DNA of 64,000 bases, from assembly GCF_001039355.2 (NCBI RefSeq), contig NW_019773670.1, forward strand, positions 214,926-278,925, in the 5' to 3' direction. Shown piece by piece: positions 1 to 12,091 of this stretch (positions are counted from its first letter, which is position 1; each line of letters starts with the position of its first letter). The notes under the pieces are model-generated. The model had not been told where the DNA came from. It was given only the letters and a program-made list of their open reading frames with translations, and ran no database searches. Both the position numbers and the translations under genes were made by a program. Source of the stretch: Lingula anatina. Its lineage: Eukaryota > Brachiopoda > Lingulata > Lingulida > Lingulidae.

Positions 1-233
1 GTTAAGTATACCACTTAACAAGTAGACAAACCATTTTATTATCTATTTATTTTTTTTTCATAATGATCTAGCTAGCTGTTCTACCTTGTAGTTTTATATC
101 TCCAGTTCATCACCACCCAAGATGCCCTGTGTATTCCATTTTCCTACCAGATGCACTTGTAAAGATAAACAGAGAAACATTTATAATTTTTTCTATCTAT
201 AAATGATGACCTGTACAAATTCTTTACCTTCAG

Positions 234-3200
234 ATCACCACCCAGGAGGTCTAGTATTTGGTATACCTCTTTCTAAGTGCATTTCTAATGATCTCGCCCT
301 GAAGAGGAGAAAGTTATCCCTACTTCAAGAAAGACAAGATGATGGATGTAATACGCAGAGGAGGTGAGATTTCTGTCTATCTTTCTTCGATTCTATGTAC
401 ACACATGCATTGTGTTGTGCACATATTTTATATCAAATACTGGTACATGCCTGCAACATTGTTATATCCATTGTATCTGAGCACACATGCATACAGAAGT
501 GCATGCACATTCTTTCTCCATAATTGATGATTCACTGTAACACAGAAACTAATTAGTAAAATAAGACAAGGAAATAAACAAACAAAAGAACTATACATGC
601 AACAACCATAAAATGACAAATTATGATTAACACAAGCTAATATGGCAAAAATGAAACCAATTATCAGACAAAATAACTTCCTGCTTCATAGCCCATTATG
701 AATATTTCAGCATACCTTTGAACTACTACTGGCGGGGGAAGGGGGTGATGTACAGAGATAAACCAATTGCAATCTTTTGTCATTTCTGCATTAAAAGGTA
801 GTAGGAAGCTCCCAGTATGCCCTGCTGCTGCATAGCATTATTCTGAAGATTCATTGGTCTAAATGTTCACTATAGAACCTTCAAACCAACAAACCCTTTT
901 TATTAAACACTGATGAAATTTTTTTCAATTTTTCGGACCAATAAACCTTCGGACTATCGAGACACATGCCCCATGGTTCTGCCTTTGCTACCGTTGGTCT
1001 TCCTCCTTGTAGTCCCAAGTAAACAGGCAGTCCATCAACAGTGCTGCCAGCTAGTCTGACAGGTTGAGAATCTGTCAGTTCCACCTCTCAACAAGTATAT
1101 GTACCCTGACTTTCAGAGCAGCAGGAGTGATCCTTGTTTTCTATATAATCTTGTTACCTTTAGATCAAGCAGGTTTATGGCAGACAGCAATCCTATCTTA
1201 TGCACATACCTGTAATAATCCAAAATTTTAGCAGTGTCGCTCCAAGAAAGTTATGGAAAATTTTAATGAATTTATTGATATGGGGCAACCATTTTCTCAG
1301 CCAAATTAACAAAGAGCAAAAAAAAAAAAAAAAAAAAAATGCAAGATTATCTCAAAAGAAACTGAAACCCAAGGTACACAAGGCAGGAAGTACAGGTACA
1401 ACTGTACCTGTAGAAAAGCTTTGCCAAGCAATGGAAGACAAACTTACAATCAGAGAAGTTGCCCTCATTAAAAGACGTATTAAAGGGCAGAAACAGTGGG
1501 AAGATCTGGTACTGTCTGTTACAAGAAGTAACTACTATGGTAGTAAATAAATTAAGTAACATCTTTGGTGTGATAGGTACAGAGAGGATTCACATGGTAG
1601 CTGTCACACTTGTGAAGACTACTCACCTATCAATGAACCAGCCACTGATGGAAGCCAGACATGTTTTGATATTGTGAACCAAACCTATACCTATGTGTGT
1701 GCTTGAACTCAGCCTTGTAACTACAAGCTGCAGTATCGTTGTACAAAATATTGTCAAAATACTCCCCAGAGCATGCACTGTGCTGGAGCAGTAAGCTTGA
1801 AATATCAGTTGGCGAACTTGTCAAACACTTTATGGGCATGGTTATTAAAGTGAGCGTGCTATTTGCCCTTAGATAAGAATAAAAAAAAAAAAAATCAAAT
1901 TACACATTTTTTGAAAAACATCATGCAGTCTGACATGGTACTTCAGAATTAGTACCTAGTCTAGACTAATGCATGTAAATTATGATTTATAACTAGATTT
2001 TCTTAACTAGTAGAGTCAATATATCAAGAGTTTATTTCATTTTATACATACAAGGTATGTGTGTAGATTCCACAGAGGCATATTAGGAAACAAACAGATA
2101 GATTTTAGGTTAACCTTTCTTATCACCCGGCCCAATTCAGATTTATGAATAGTTTCTAATCATCTCTGTGATGTAATACCAGGCCCAACTGTCTGGAAAA
2201 ACTGAAAATATTACCAGGAATGCTAAGATTTCCAGGGGATTTCCTTTACCTTTCATACTGTGATTTATCAGTTAACCAGTAAATCTGGCAATCTTGCTCA
2301 GAATGATCAATTAATACCAAATGTTCATCTCGCAAGACTCAGAAAAAAATATAATTTTCAGAAGCATATCTTTATATACAGTTTACCTAGAAGCACTAGT
2401 GCATGGCGTCATTGAGAACTGATTGAAGAAGATTACTGACAAATTATATCTCTTGCTCTTTACATATATACATGTAGACCCTATCCCTTCTAAACCACAT
2501 CCCATACAGCACAGCAGTGATATGATCAACTTGGAAATTAAGTACTAGTAAACACCTGGACAGTGTAGATAATGATGAGGAAAACACCATCCCAACACCC
2601 CAGATGGCTGGTAAAAAACCTACCAGACCAGAAACAAGATATTAGCCAAACAAGACTGAGTCTACACTTCCAATGTAACTCTATTCACATCTTAACAGCA
2701 AAAAACATGTCTGTTATGTGGTGCTTTGCCATAACCATGAATCACAGGTAATAGAGAAGTTGGAAAAACAAACATCCAGCTCAAAACAGAGCACTATCGC
2801 TCAGAAGATCTAAAGGTTATATCTTTAAAGCAAACAACAGTTAGCTTTAGATTGCCTGCTCTGGTTCTATCAGGTTGCTCCTGGACACAAAATTCAGACA
2901 CACGAACAAATGTAAAAACCATTATCTTTCTGTTCTTGTTTCTTTAAGTAGGTATAAGTTTAGCTCAGGTGGCCCTATTAAACAGCTTCTGTTACAGTGC
3001 AATGAGTTTAGAGTTGCAAGTAGTCGGCTGAAAAAGTACAGTTGTGACGTAAATGACAATTTGGCAAAAGTCAAAATTTTTATGATAGCATTCTAGTTTA
3101 ACGCATCATTTCTTATCTGTTTTAACAAACTTGATTAAAATATTTCATTATTCCAAATTGTTCAAACCACTATCTTTACAAATTTTGGCTTCTGTTACTA

Positions 3201-3550
3201 CAGAGCTGCACGTTGTCATAATACAAGAATAAAATGTCATAAAACTTAAAACTATACTTTAAAAGATATTGCATTTAGGTTATTATCTAAAATATATGAT
3301 TATTTGAAAGAAGAGGTGCCCAAAAATATTTATTAAAATAACCATTATATTATCTGCTCCACAGGAAATCAAGTAGTTCCTCTACCAGTTCTAGTGCAAC
3401 ACAAGATGGCAGCTCTTCCCTGCTGCAACTGCCAGTTGATCTGGCACACAGAAAGGTAAAACATTGGCATACATGCATGTGTTGGACCAATTTCAAGTGG
3501 TTTCTCTGATGCACTTGACTAAATGTGACTAAGGTCTGCAAAAAAGAAAA

Positions 3551-3585
<35 letters not shown>

Positions 3586-6500
3586 ATTAGAGAATGTAGA
3601 CAGTGTGAGTATAAAGATATTGCTGAAAATTTGCAAATCTGTTGACCAATGATGTATAAGTATCTGCGAGTTTGCAAGCCTGTTTCATTTAATTCTATTT
3701 TTCCCATTGTTGATAAGCAAGTCGCATTGGATCAAAGCTTAAACAATGATTGTTTGATCTAATGTAGTGGTCAGGCAGCTAGATTTAAATAACCACTTCA
3801 ATTCATGTTATATAAAAACACACAAAATACATTTTAATTACAATAAAAACAATCTCAGTGCTTGCTTTTCATAACGCTGAGTATCTAAGAGTGTTTGGTT
3901 CTTCTTTAGAATGATAGTTCAGAGTCACTTAGCAACCTGGAAGGGCGCAGAGGTTCTAGTCAGCTGATTGATGCACTCACACTCTCTCCGCGTACTGAAA
4001 GGCGGCCAAGTTTTACTCCTAATTCAACTCCACAAGTGCCATACATTGTTAATACTTGTTTCAAGCACATTGAAACATATGGTGAGTACTTTCAAGTTGT
4101 TGTTTTTAGATTCAAAAATAATTTTAAAAATCTAATTGATACGCATTGAGTCTTCTGAATTGGTCAGACTTTCAGTTATCCTCAGGGTCACCTTTCTGTT
4201 AAAGCAGTTGACAAAGTTTTACACCTTCGAACATGCTCACTACTGAATGTAGATCACACACATGTACATCTCAGATAACTTTCTTTTTTAGAACATGAAA
4301 GTCATCATCAGATTACGTCTGAGCAAAAATATGTAGTTACATGATTAAAAAAGGTTAAAAAAGTCATTAAATCAGTTATTAAATCAGTTATATATAAATC
4401 TAGTTAACATCAAGGCTAAATACTATACACTAATTCTAATAATCAAATTCCAATCACAGAGAAGCAAATATTCCAGAGGTAAAAGCATGGTTAAATGTCC
4501 ATTTCATAGCATAATGATGTTTCCAGGTTTACGGGTGCTGGGCATCTTTCGAGTGGGGAGCTCAAAGAAGAGATCTAAACAGGTGAGACAGACATTAATA
4601 TTCACCCACATTTCCCAGGCCTCAAAAGTACTAGAGAATAAATAAATATTCCCCTACCACAAATATGCATAATAAAATTCCTGAGTCAAAATATTTTGTA
4701 GATTAAAGTGTTTGAGGGGTTTGAAGATGTATCATGCACGTAAGCACTATATTTACTTTGCAAATTTCACTTCAAAGAAAACAGGAGTTAAGACTGATGT
4801 TCCATTCGCACCATAATCCTGAAATCTATGGTAAAGTGATACCTAACCCAATATTTTCACTCTACACAGAACATTTGCCAGCTGTTTCTAGGAATTAAAA
4901 TTGATTAGGCACCCTGGAATTTACCCTTCAGTTTACCTGGATAGATATCTGTTTTATTGGGCTCCTGGAATAGGGAAACTCATTCTACTAATGAGAGGAA
5001 AGTGTGTATTTTCAAACATAAATCATCCACAACATAATCTATGTTCTGACAGAAATTTGCAGCCCTTTTCAAGTTGGAATATCATTTGTCTTCATCTCCT
5101 TCTAAGATGGCTCTAAGATTGCAGTGTTGGAGTAAGCATGAAGTGTAAAGGAATACTGAGCTCATTCTAGGATGTATTTTTTTGTGAAAGAGCCGGATAT
5201 CTAACATTGAGAAAAAAGGATAAATTTGGTGAATGATGGTATAACGTTTTACATATTCTTCAGGCAAATAAAAAACTGCACAGCATTTGGATGTCATATG
5301 TATGACCCAGTGTGCCCAAGTGTATATACCATTTTACATTAATATTCTGCAGTTTCTTTTAGAATCATTTCAAAAGCAGAACTAATTTCTTTCAAAGTGC
5401 ACCCTTGTGTGAATGTCATATTAAATATAAAATTTACTCTGCCCTGTGAATAGAAAATTAATACATTTACATACTGTAAGTAATGTTCCAAACACATTGT
5501 AGGCATATATGATTTTCAGTTTGTTTATCAGTAAATTACTGATATGAGAAGATTGCTTATATATAAATGAGGGGACTAAAATATCAGTAATTTAAATTAA
5601 AGTCAAAAGTGTACTCAACTGTATCAAAACCTGTGTCATATTACAGTTAAGGGACGAGTTTGACTCTGGAAAAGATGTTAAGCTAAATGAAGAACACAAT
5701 CCTCATGACGTGGCCGCTCTGCTGAAAGAATTTTTTCGGGATCTACCGGAACCTTTGTTAACACGAGATTTGTATGCTTCTTTTGTAGCTGCAAGAAGTA
5801 AGTACACCAAATTTAGTAAAAAATCAGTTTAACTTACAGCTGTCAACCGTACTAGTAGATTTTTTTGTTTACTCTAAAATAAACACTGCTATGTGTATCT
5901 TTTTTTGAAAACATCAGCCCATACATTCAAGGTATTTTTCCTTAACTCCCAAAAATTACAGCAGCGAAATAAAACGTTGAATTCCATCAGCATTTTTACT
6001 AATATTTTCATTATTTTTTACCATTGCTCAGGGATAACAGACCGTCCGACTCAGTTAGAGGCCATGAGATGCCTAGTGTCATTGCTGCCTAGACCAAACA
6101 GGGACACACTGCTCAGACTGGTCAAGTTCTTATCCAAAGTTGCTCAACATTCCACAGATGCTGTTGATGAAAGTGGGCAGTTGGTGAGTACTGTTGCTAT
6201 CACTGTTGTTGCTGTATATGTTCACTGAATAAATCAATGGTAAAATAAATATAGATTCTAGCAACAGGTCTCTTGTTGTTGTAAACCTCTTTTAAGTTAA
6301 AATATTTACTTTTTCTACAGTGTCTTTTGTATGTTTAGGTATGACTGTTATCAGCTTGTCTTGTTGCAGTATTTTGGTCAATAAGATACATATTTAACAA
6401 TCATCCACTCTTTTATTTCCAGCTACCAGGGAATAAGATGGACTCCCTTAACTTAGCTATCTTGTTTGGACCAAACATTCTCCATAATGCTAAGAGTGGT

Positions 6501-8383
6501 TTATCAGAATTTCAAGTGGAGAGAACAGAGAGAGCGGAAGAGAGAGACGAGGTCAATCAGGTTGTCAAGGACATGATAGAGAACCATCAGGACATATTTG
6601 AGGTATGTTGAAGGACAGATTGCAAAGCTCTTGTTTACAGTGAGGTACATGTAGGTTTGGGACCCTGTAGGTTAGGGTTTTGGACCCTGGCAGGATCATA
6701 CCAAAGGCTGGTTTCAGCTAGTAAAGGTACCTAGATTGTGTCTCCCCATTGGGGTTTAACACAGAGGGTAAAACAAAGGGTACAGGCAGTGTTGCCTTAC
6801 TCTTGGCTTCTGTTTTTGGCAAGTTTGAAAGCCATGTGCAGCAGGTTAGTTGGTAACATCAGGAAATGAACCAAAATATACCCCTTAACTGGGAAACTGT
6901 GTTCAAAGTTAGGCAAAAGATACTGATGACTGGACAAAATCAATATATAGGGAGCAAATACAGGGTAGGATTCAATATTCCAATCCATTGTTAGGTGATT
7001 GTTTCTTAATTAGTGAAAAGCAAAACTGGTGAAATTATTGAACAAGAAAGATTTTGTTTAATATCAAGTATAAATCTTCTGCTGAGTTTTTTTTCAAGAA
7101 TTTATGAAAAATATGGCTCAAGTGCCATTGGCATATAACCACAGAAAGCATCTTCAAAACAAGTAAAAAATGTATTTGCTGAAAAAAATTTGAACTTAGT
7201 AGACCACAAAAAATTGAGTTGAAATTTAATTGATTTTCAAGACACAGACAAAAAAATGGCATTATTACAATACATTGCTCTGTGCCAAGGTTCTCAAGTA
7301 AAAGAGGCCATGCACTCTAAGAACTAACAAGGATAACCTGGTGCAACCAAGAAATTGGCAAATTAAACAAACAGAAAAGAGCATCTCCTTGAGACACCCA
7401 AATTTGTAATATGAGTGGCCATTCCCACTCATCCATCATAATTGGCATTCAAACTTTCCACACTTTCATTGAACCCAGGGTTCATTTTCCCCAAATGTTT
7501 AGTCCTTGCGCTGATTAGAGAATGCTCAACATTAAGCATGACAAAAAGGCAAGGCAGCCATTTATATACCAGGGTCCATGTTACTAACAGGGTAATAAAC
7601 AATGCAGTTTCCAGTGCCCTTTTCTCCAGTAGGTCTACCTTACATCTAGGCAGCTCACAGACAGCAGGCAGACATGTACATGTACCTGGTGAAATAGTGA
7701 AATGAACTTAGTAGACACCTAATACTAAAGGAACATCTCCAGAAATTCTTTCTTTCTTGGGTTGCTTGTTTTACATGCAATGTATGCAGACATCTGACGC
7801 AAGCTTAAATTGATATATTCTTATCATTTAGTCTAACAGTCAGAAAGTCTAGCTTTCTGACATGGATATATGTGTGTATGTGTATGTGTATGTGTGGTTG
7901 TGTGTGGGGGTTGGGGTGCTGGGGTGAGGGTGGGGGTGGGGGTGGGGGGGGCATTGAAGTCATTGAAGCCTCCCTCCATCAGAGATGAAAGTGGACCTTC
8001 TAGGAAAATCCAGAAAAAAAAAATGCTGTGTGAGAGTCGGGGGATGGGGCATAAATACAACACTGGATAAATCTGGGAGACTTTCATCTTAACTTTATTA
8101 TATGTTCATATGGCTTAAAAGCATAATGTTCAAATAAGAAAAATCCAACTACATGCAAAACCTTCAATAAAATCCTTGATCTGACTGATGGTTCCCATAT
8201 TACATCAGAATCACTTCTTAGTGTGACATTTTAAAGCTATATATTTGATAAGGATTGTAAAAAGAAATGCAACAGGCCTACATAATGGACTGCATCTTCG
8301 AAATATCCTACTGAATTATTTACTTATGGTGTTGATAACTGTCACTAAATTTTATTTGATTAGATTATTGTTATCCCTCCTAA

Positions 8384-8430
<47 letters not shown>

Positions 8431-9902
8431 ATGATATCTAATGCAAATTTTGGAAACTTGAAAATACAGCAAAATTTTTAAATCAAAATTTCCAAAAACA
8501 TTACTGGCAGGTCTCAAGTAGGTGTGTAACCTGTTGATGGTGTATGTGCACAGTTTGCAGGCTTCATCTTCACACTATCAGTCACATCAAGGTAAATAAC
8601 CTGCCTGGTTTATGAAGATAGAGCTAGCTTGGAGCACTTTATCTGACTTGCATCTCTGACAAGAATGAGAATTTGGCAGCATATCCAGACAGGGTTGCTC
8701 CTCTTTGGCTCCATACTGTTTATACACACTGAGAGATCCCTGGCCCCCGGTGTCAAAGAAGGGCACTATTAACACTTTGTGAAGATGGTGGGCAAAGGTT
8801 TTTTTGACACTGTGTGATGGATGTTTTTATTATGTTCTGCCATACCATGACATAACAATACACAAAGTTTCTGGTGCATGTTGTTTTTCTCTCTTTCCTT
8901 CTCTATGTCACATACCTGTACATACATGCATGCTCACATTCATGCGTGCACACACACACACACACATATTCATGGTACAGAGAGAGAATTCCAAAAGAAG
9001 TCTTAAACATGTTGTCCTAAGCATGTTGAGATCCACTGATAGTCTACATATGCATCTACACAACAGCATAAACATAAAAGCACAATCACGCAAGCGTACA
9101 TGCACAAACACACTGTACATGCTAAAGCACAAACACATCCACACATGCATCAGGCAACCAATGATCAAATGTCCACATCTCCAAACACTTAAAGCTCCAG
9201 CCTAACTGTGTTCCAGTTGTAGGGACATCATGAACTATTGAAAGGAAAGTAGGATATCGGTTTCTTAATTAAGAATTATACAAAGCATCCCAAAAACTTT
9301 TAAGCACTTAATCTGCCTGTGTTATATACCCTGCACTCCAGTTCCTGGACAATTTGGTTTTCTGGATAAATATCACTAATGGAGAGTTATGACTTGAAGA
9401 TTGGTTCATACAAAACCTGTCACTGACAACCCAAGCTTAAAACTATTGGGAAATCAGCTCTACATGCCACTATGTTGTTCCATATTGAATATTAAAGAAA
9501 AGACTATTTCTTGACAGAAGATATGGTCTGTATTCTGAAATTCTGGCCAAATCAACTTATCAATGATTCATTTCACAGGCTGTCCTCTGTACAAAAAATC
9601 ACCAGATATAATCAGTCTAAATATAAAAGTAAAAATATAATCAGTTTAGATACAGCCAATGTGAATGGAGGACAGGACATCTACATTAAGCCATTCAGTA
9701 CTGGACTTTACAAAGCAAAATGGCTGGTTGCTTGACTCTACCTAGACCCAATTCACACTGGAATCACCTGTGTCTGAATACACAAGTCAGTGGAAAATGG
9801 GTTTGAGGAAGAAGGGCAAGGGTATATGTATCTAAATAGACTTGCTGATATGGGTTAATACATGTGCAGCCAGTCTAAGGATTTAACCCTGACCTAAGTT
9901 GG

Positions 9903-9951
<49 letters not shown>

Positions 9952-10505
9952 TGGGAACACACCTGTCTTTTCCTGGGAAGTAAGAATGGACCTGGGTTTT
10001 ATTATGGTCAGACCACCATGAAGGAACACAGTCAACACACTTGTAGTTGCTCCCACTTATCACTCAACAAACCTACAAGACTGGAAAAAGAAAATAAATA
10101 TCTTAGAGACTAAATTTTTTTGTTAACTTGAACACACTAGATCTATCTTCAAAGTATTTTGCCACTGAATTTTGTTACCGCATAGTGCGTCACTGTGTGA
10201 GAGATGATGCTGTTTATACAACTGTGGGCCCAGAAACTGAATAACTATGAGATGCCTCTCAATTCAACAAAACTAAATGAGGCAGAACATTATAAATGAA
10301 GTACTTAACGAGGCAATCCCAAGTATCAGCATAGTGGAAAATAAGTGCAAAAGTCACATGCACTGAAGTGTATGCTTCAATGTTGTCTTTGTAAAAGCAA
10401 AAAATAGTACACAAAATAAAAATGTTGCTCATATCAATCATTCATATAACTTGATTAAATACAGTTATAGATCTTGAAATCAATCAAAGCTACAATATTG
10501 TGCAA

Positions 10506-10549
<44 letters not shown>

Positions 10550-12091
10550 AATACTCACCTTGCTCAATTATTGCAACAAAATTGTTTTAAAAAACTGATG
10601 CCATATTTTCCCATTTTTAGGTTCCTGCAGAAATGTTGGATGAAGTGATGAAATTATTGACAGACATGGACCCAGAGGGAGTGGACTACCTGCTGCAAAG
10701 GAAAGCTGGAGAACAGTTTAGGTAACATAATAATATTTTGCATCTGCCTTTTCATGTTAATCCAATAGCATAATCACAATACTCTGAGCTTTGAACTACA
10801 ACACTGACAGAAAGTGTGTGTGTGCGTGTGTGTGTGTGTGTGTGTTGTGGGGGGGGGGGGGGAGGTTGAAAAAGACTGTCTCCATGTCACCAAGGTAATA
10901 ATAAAACCTTTTAAAATTTCCTCAAAAGGAAGCTTAAGGAAGATGCATCTGCCACTTTGTTTTACAGTTACTGTAATAACTTAAATTTTTGTCACACTTA
11001 AAAATTAATTAGTGTTTTTAAATGCCACATAAATCCCACATAGCCATATTAGTTGCTAAACTTTTCAAAATTATAGAGGCCCATTTTCAAATTTGATAAA
11101 ATTTCAAAGTGAAAAAATATTACTTCATCGAAGAATCCTCTTCTGACAAAATTTATAGACTCTATTTTCAGGTTTTTGCTGTAGTCAAATACTTTATGGT
11201 CAAGCAATGTACTCTTTTTTGTACAGTCATTCAGGGGCCTTGATTACAGCAATGATAGTTATAGTGTTGTATCTGTTTTCATAAGTAACACCTTTTTTAA
11301 AAACATCTGCAATATTTTTCAGTTTTGAGCCAGAACAAGATACATCTGTCAGTGTGACAGACAGCGATACTTCGTCTCTTCCTCGACCCTCGAGAACAGA
11401 CACCACAGAGTACACAACCCGCCCAAGAACTGTTCGAGAGGCCAAGGCTCTACAACAAAGCAGAAACAGAGATGCACAAGGCAGAGACAGAAGTAGTGAA
11501 ACATATTTACAATCAAGTCAGACTGATCAACTGCACCTTCCTGCTGAATATTCCAACAGGAGAGGCAGCAGTGCAGACTCTAGAACAGGGAGAACAGAGG
11601 GCAGTGGTGCTGCATCTTCCAAAAGGTTACCAATAACTCGGGGAAAATCTGACAGTCAGATTGCCAAACAGGTCTCTATAAGGCCACCTAAACTGACTGT
11701 TTCCAAAGCAGACTCTCCTGAAGATCGTAAGCGCAAGGAGAGCAGGCTAAGTTACATGAGTACTTCCTCTGCAACAAATAGCCCCAGCACACCAGATAGC
11801 CTACGCTGGCTTTCAGATTCTCCCCCTAATAGTCCCATTCACACCCTTGAGCCACCAAAAGAAACTTATGGCAGAGGCTCTAGGAAGCATAGCCAAAGCC
11901 GGAGTCGTAGTGACAGTTGCTCAAGTAATCTTTCCACGGGCTCTTCTTCCTTACAACGCCCTCTGGCAATGGGAACAGGACCTGGGATGCCAGTTCCTGC
12001 ACCAGGATCTGCAGAATGGCAAAAAGAAAGGTGGCGCCACTGGGAAATGTTGGCTAAAGACGGAAATGATGAACAAGAAACACTAGTGTAG
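234..12091 (+). CDS. ARHGAP6: Rho GTPase-activating protein, ARHGAP6-type (5' partial, 9 exons visible)
   Basis: Exons: 234-363, 3365-3455, 3910-4081, 4527-4582, 5647-5797, 6032-6183, 6423-6602, 10621-10721, 11323-12091. All have GT/AG borders and join in frame to give about 600 residues. The first visible exon reads [20 protein letters not shown], a block I recall upstream of the GAP domain in ARHGAP6. The RhoGAP domain spans roughly visible residues 115-305. It has the arginine-finger loop [11 protein letters not shown], then [20 protein letters not shown] and [11 protein letters not shown], the usual GAP core motifs. The family stimulates GTP hydrolysis by Rho GTPases and acts on the actin cytoskeleton. 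After the domain comes [12 protein letters not shown], then a long Ser/Thr/Arg-rich, probably disordered tail. The protein ends in ETLV, a class I PDZ-ligand pattern. The N-terminus lies before the window. The family call is firm; orthology to ARHGAP6 rather than ARHGAP36 rests on recalled similarity. Confidence 0.93.
364..3364 (+). other. Large ARHGAP6 intron with decayed coding-like sequence
   Basis: This 3-kb intron has no exon that joins the GAP reading frame. Between about 1340 and 1830 both composition and frame look protein-like. One open stretch ends near 1550 and contains [21 protein letters not shown] second stretch in another frame, about 1565-1800, is Cys-rich ([29 protein letters not shown]) and is broken by a stop. 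A short minus-strand stretch at 881-1084 also looks coding-like. I do not recognise a family for any of these. A run of about 20 A lies at 1320-1339. Confidence 0.35.
3547..3590. repeat. (AAAT)n microsatellite
   Basis: About eleven AAAT units in the ARHGAP6 intron between the exons ending at 3455 and starting at 3910. A similar (AAAT)n tract occurs at 8382-8432 in a later intron and at 16649-16674 in an ALG5 intron. Confidence 0.95.
7868..7953 (+). repeat. TG-repeat passing into a G-rich tract
   Basis: An imperfect (TG)n segment runs into eight or more G-runs of three to eight bases separated by one to three bases, ending in a run of eight G. On the plus strand, which is the ARHGAP6 sense strand, this matches the G3+N1-7 pattern of potential G-quadruplexes. 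Confidence 0.85.
9908..9950. repeat. Poly-T tract (about 43 bases)
   Basis: Uninterrupted T run in the ARHGAP6 intron. No target-site duplication or retroelement body was recognised next to it, so I call it a simple repeat. Its exact length in an assembly is unreliable. Confidence 0.9.
10814..10862. repeat. (GT)n followed by poly-G
   Basis: A GT dinucleotide tract with one C interruption is followed by a run of about 14 G. It lies shortly after the exon that ends at 10721. Confidence 0.9.

Larger units (their letters stand above)
6603..10620 (+). other. 4-kb ARHGAP6 intron rich in simple repeats
   Basis: No exon is supported here. The intron holds a TG/G-rich tract (7868-7953), (AAAT)n at 8382-8432, a short (CA)n near 8948-8967, a pure T run of about 43 (9908-9950) and (AAT)n at 10505-10547. 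The longer open frames have low-complexity or random-looking translations. Confidence 0.7.

Noticed and set aside
8804-9205. 133-residue frame rich in His and Thr
   Set aside because: It is driven by CA-repeat DNA (ACACAC, CATACA) inside an ARHGAP6 intron.
9908-9950. Poly-T as the tail of a reverse-transcribed element
   Set aside because: No LINE or SINE body, no split promoter boxes and no flanking duplication were recognised.
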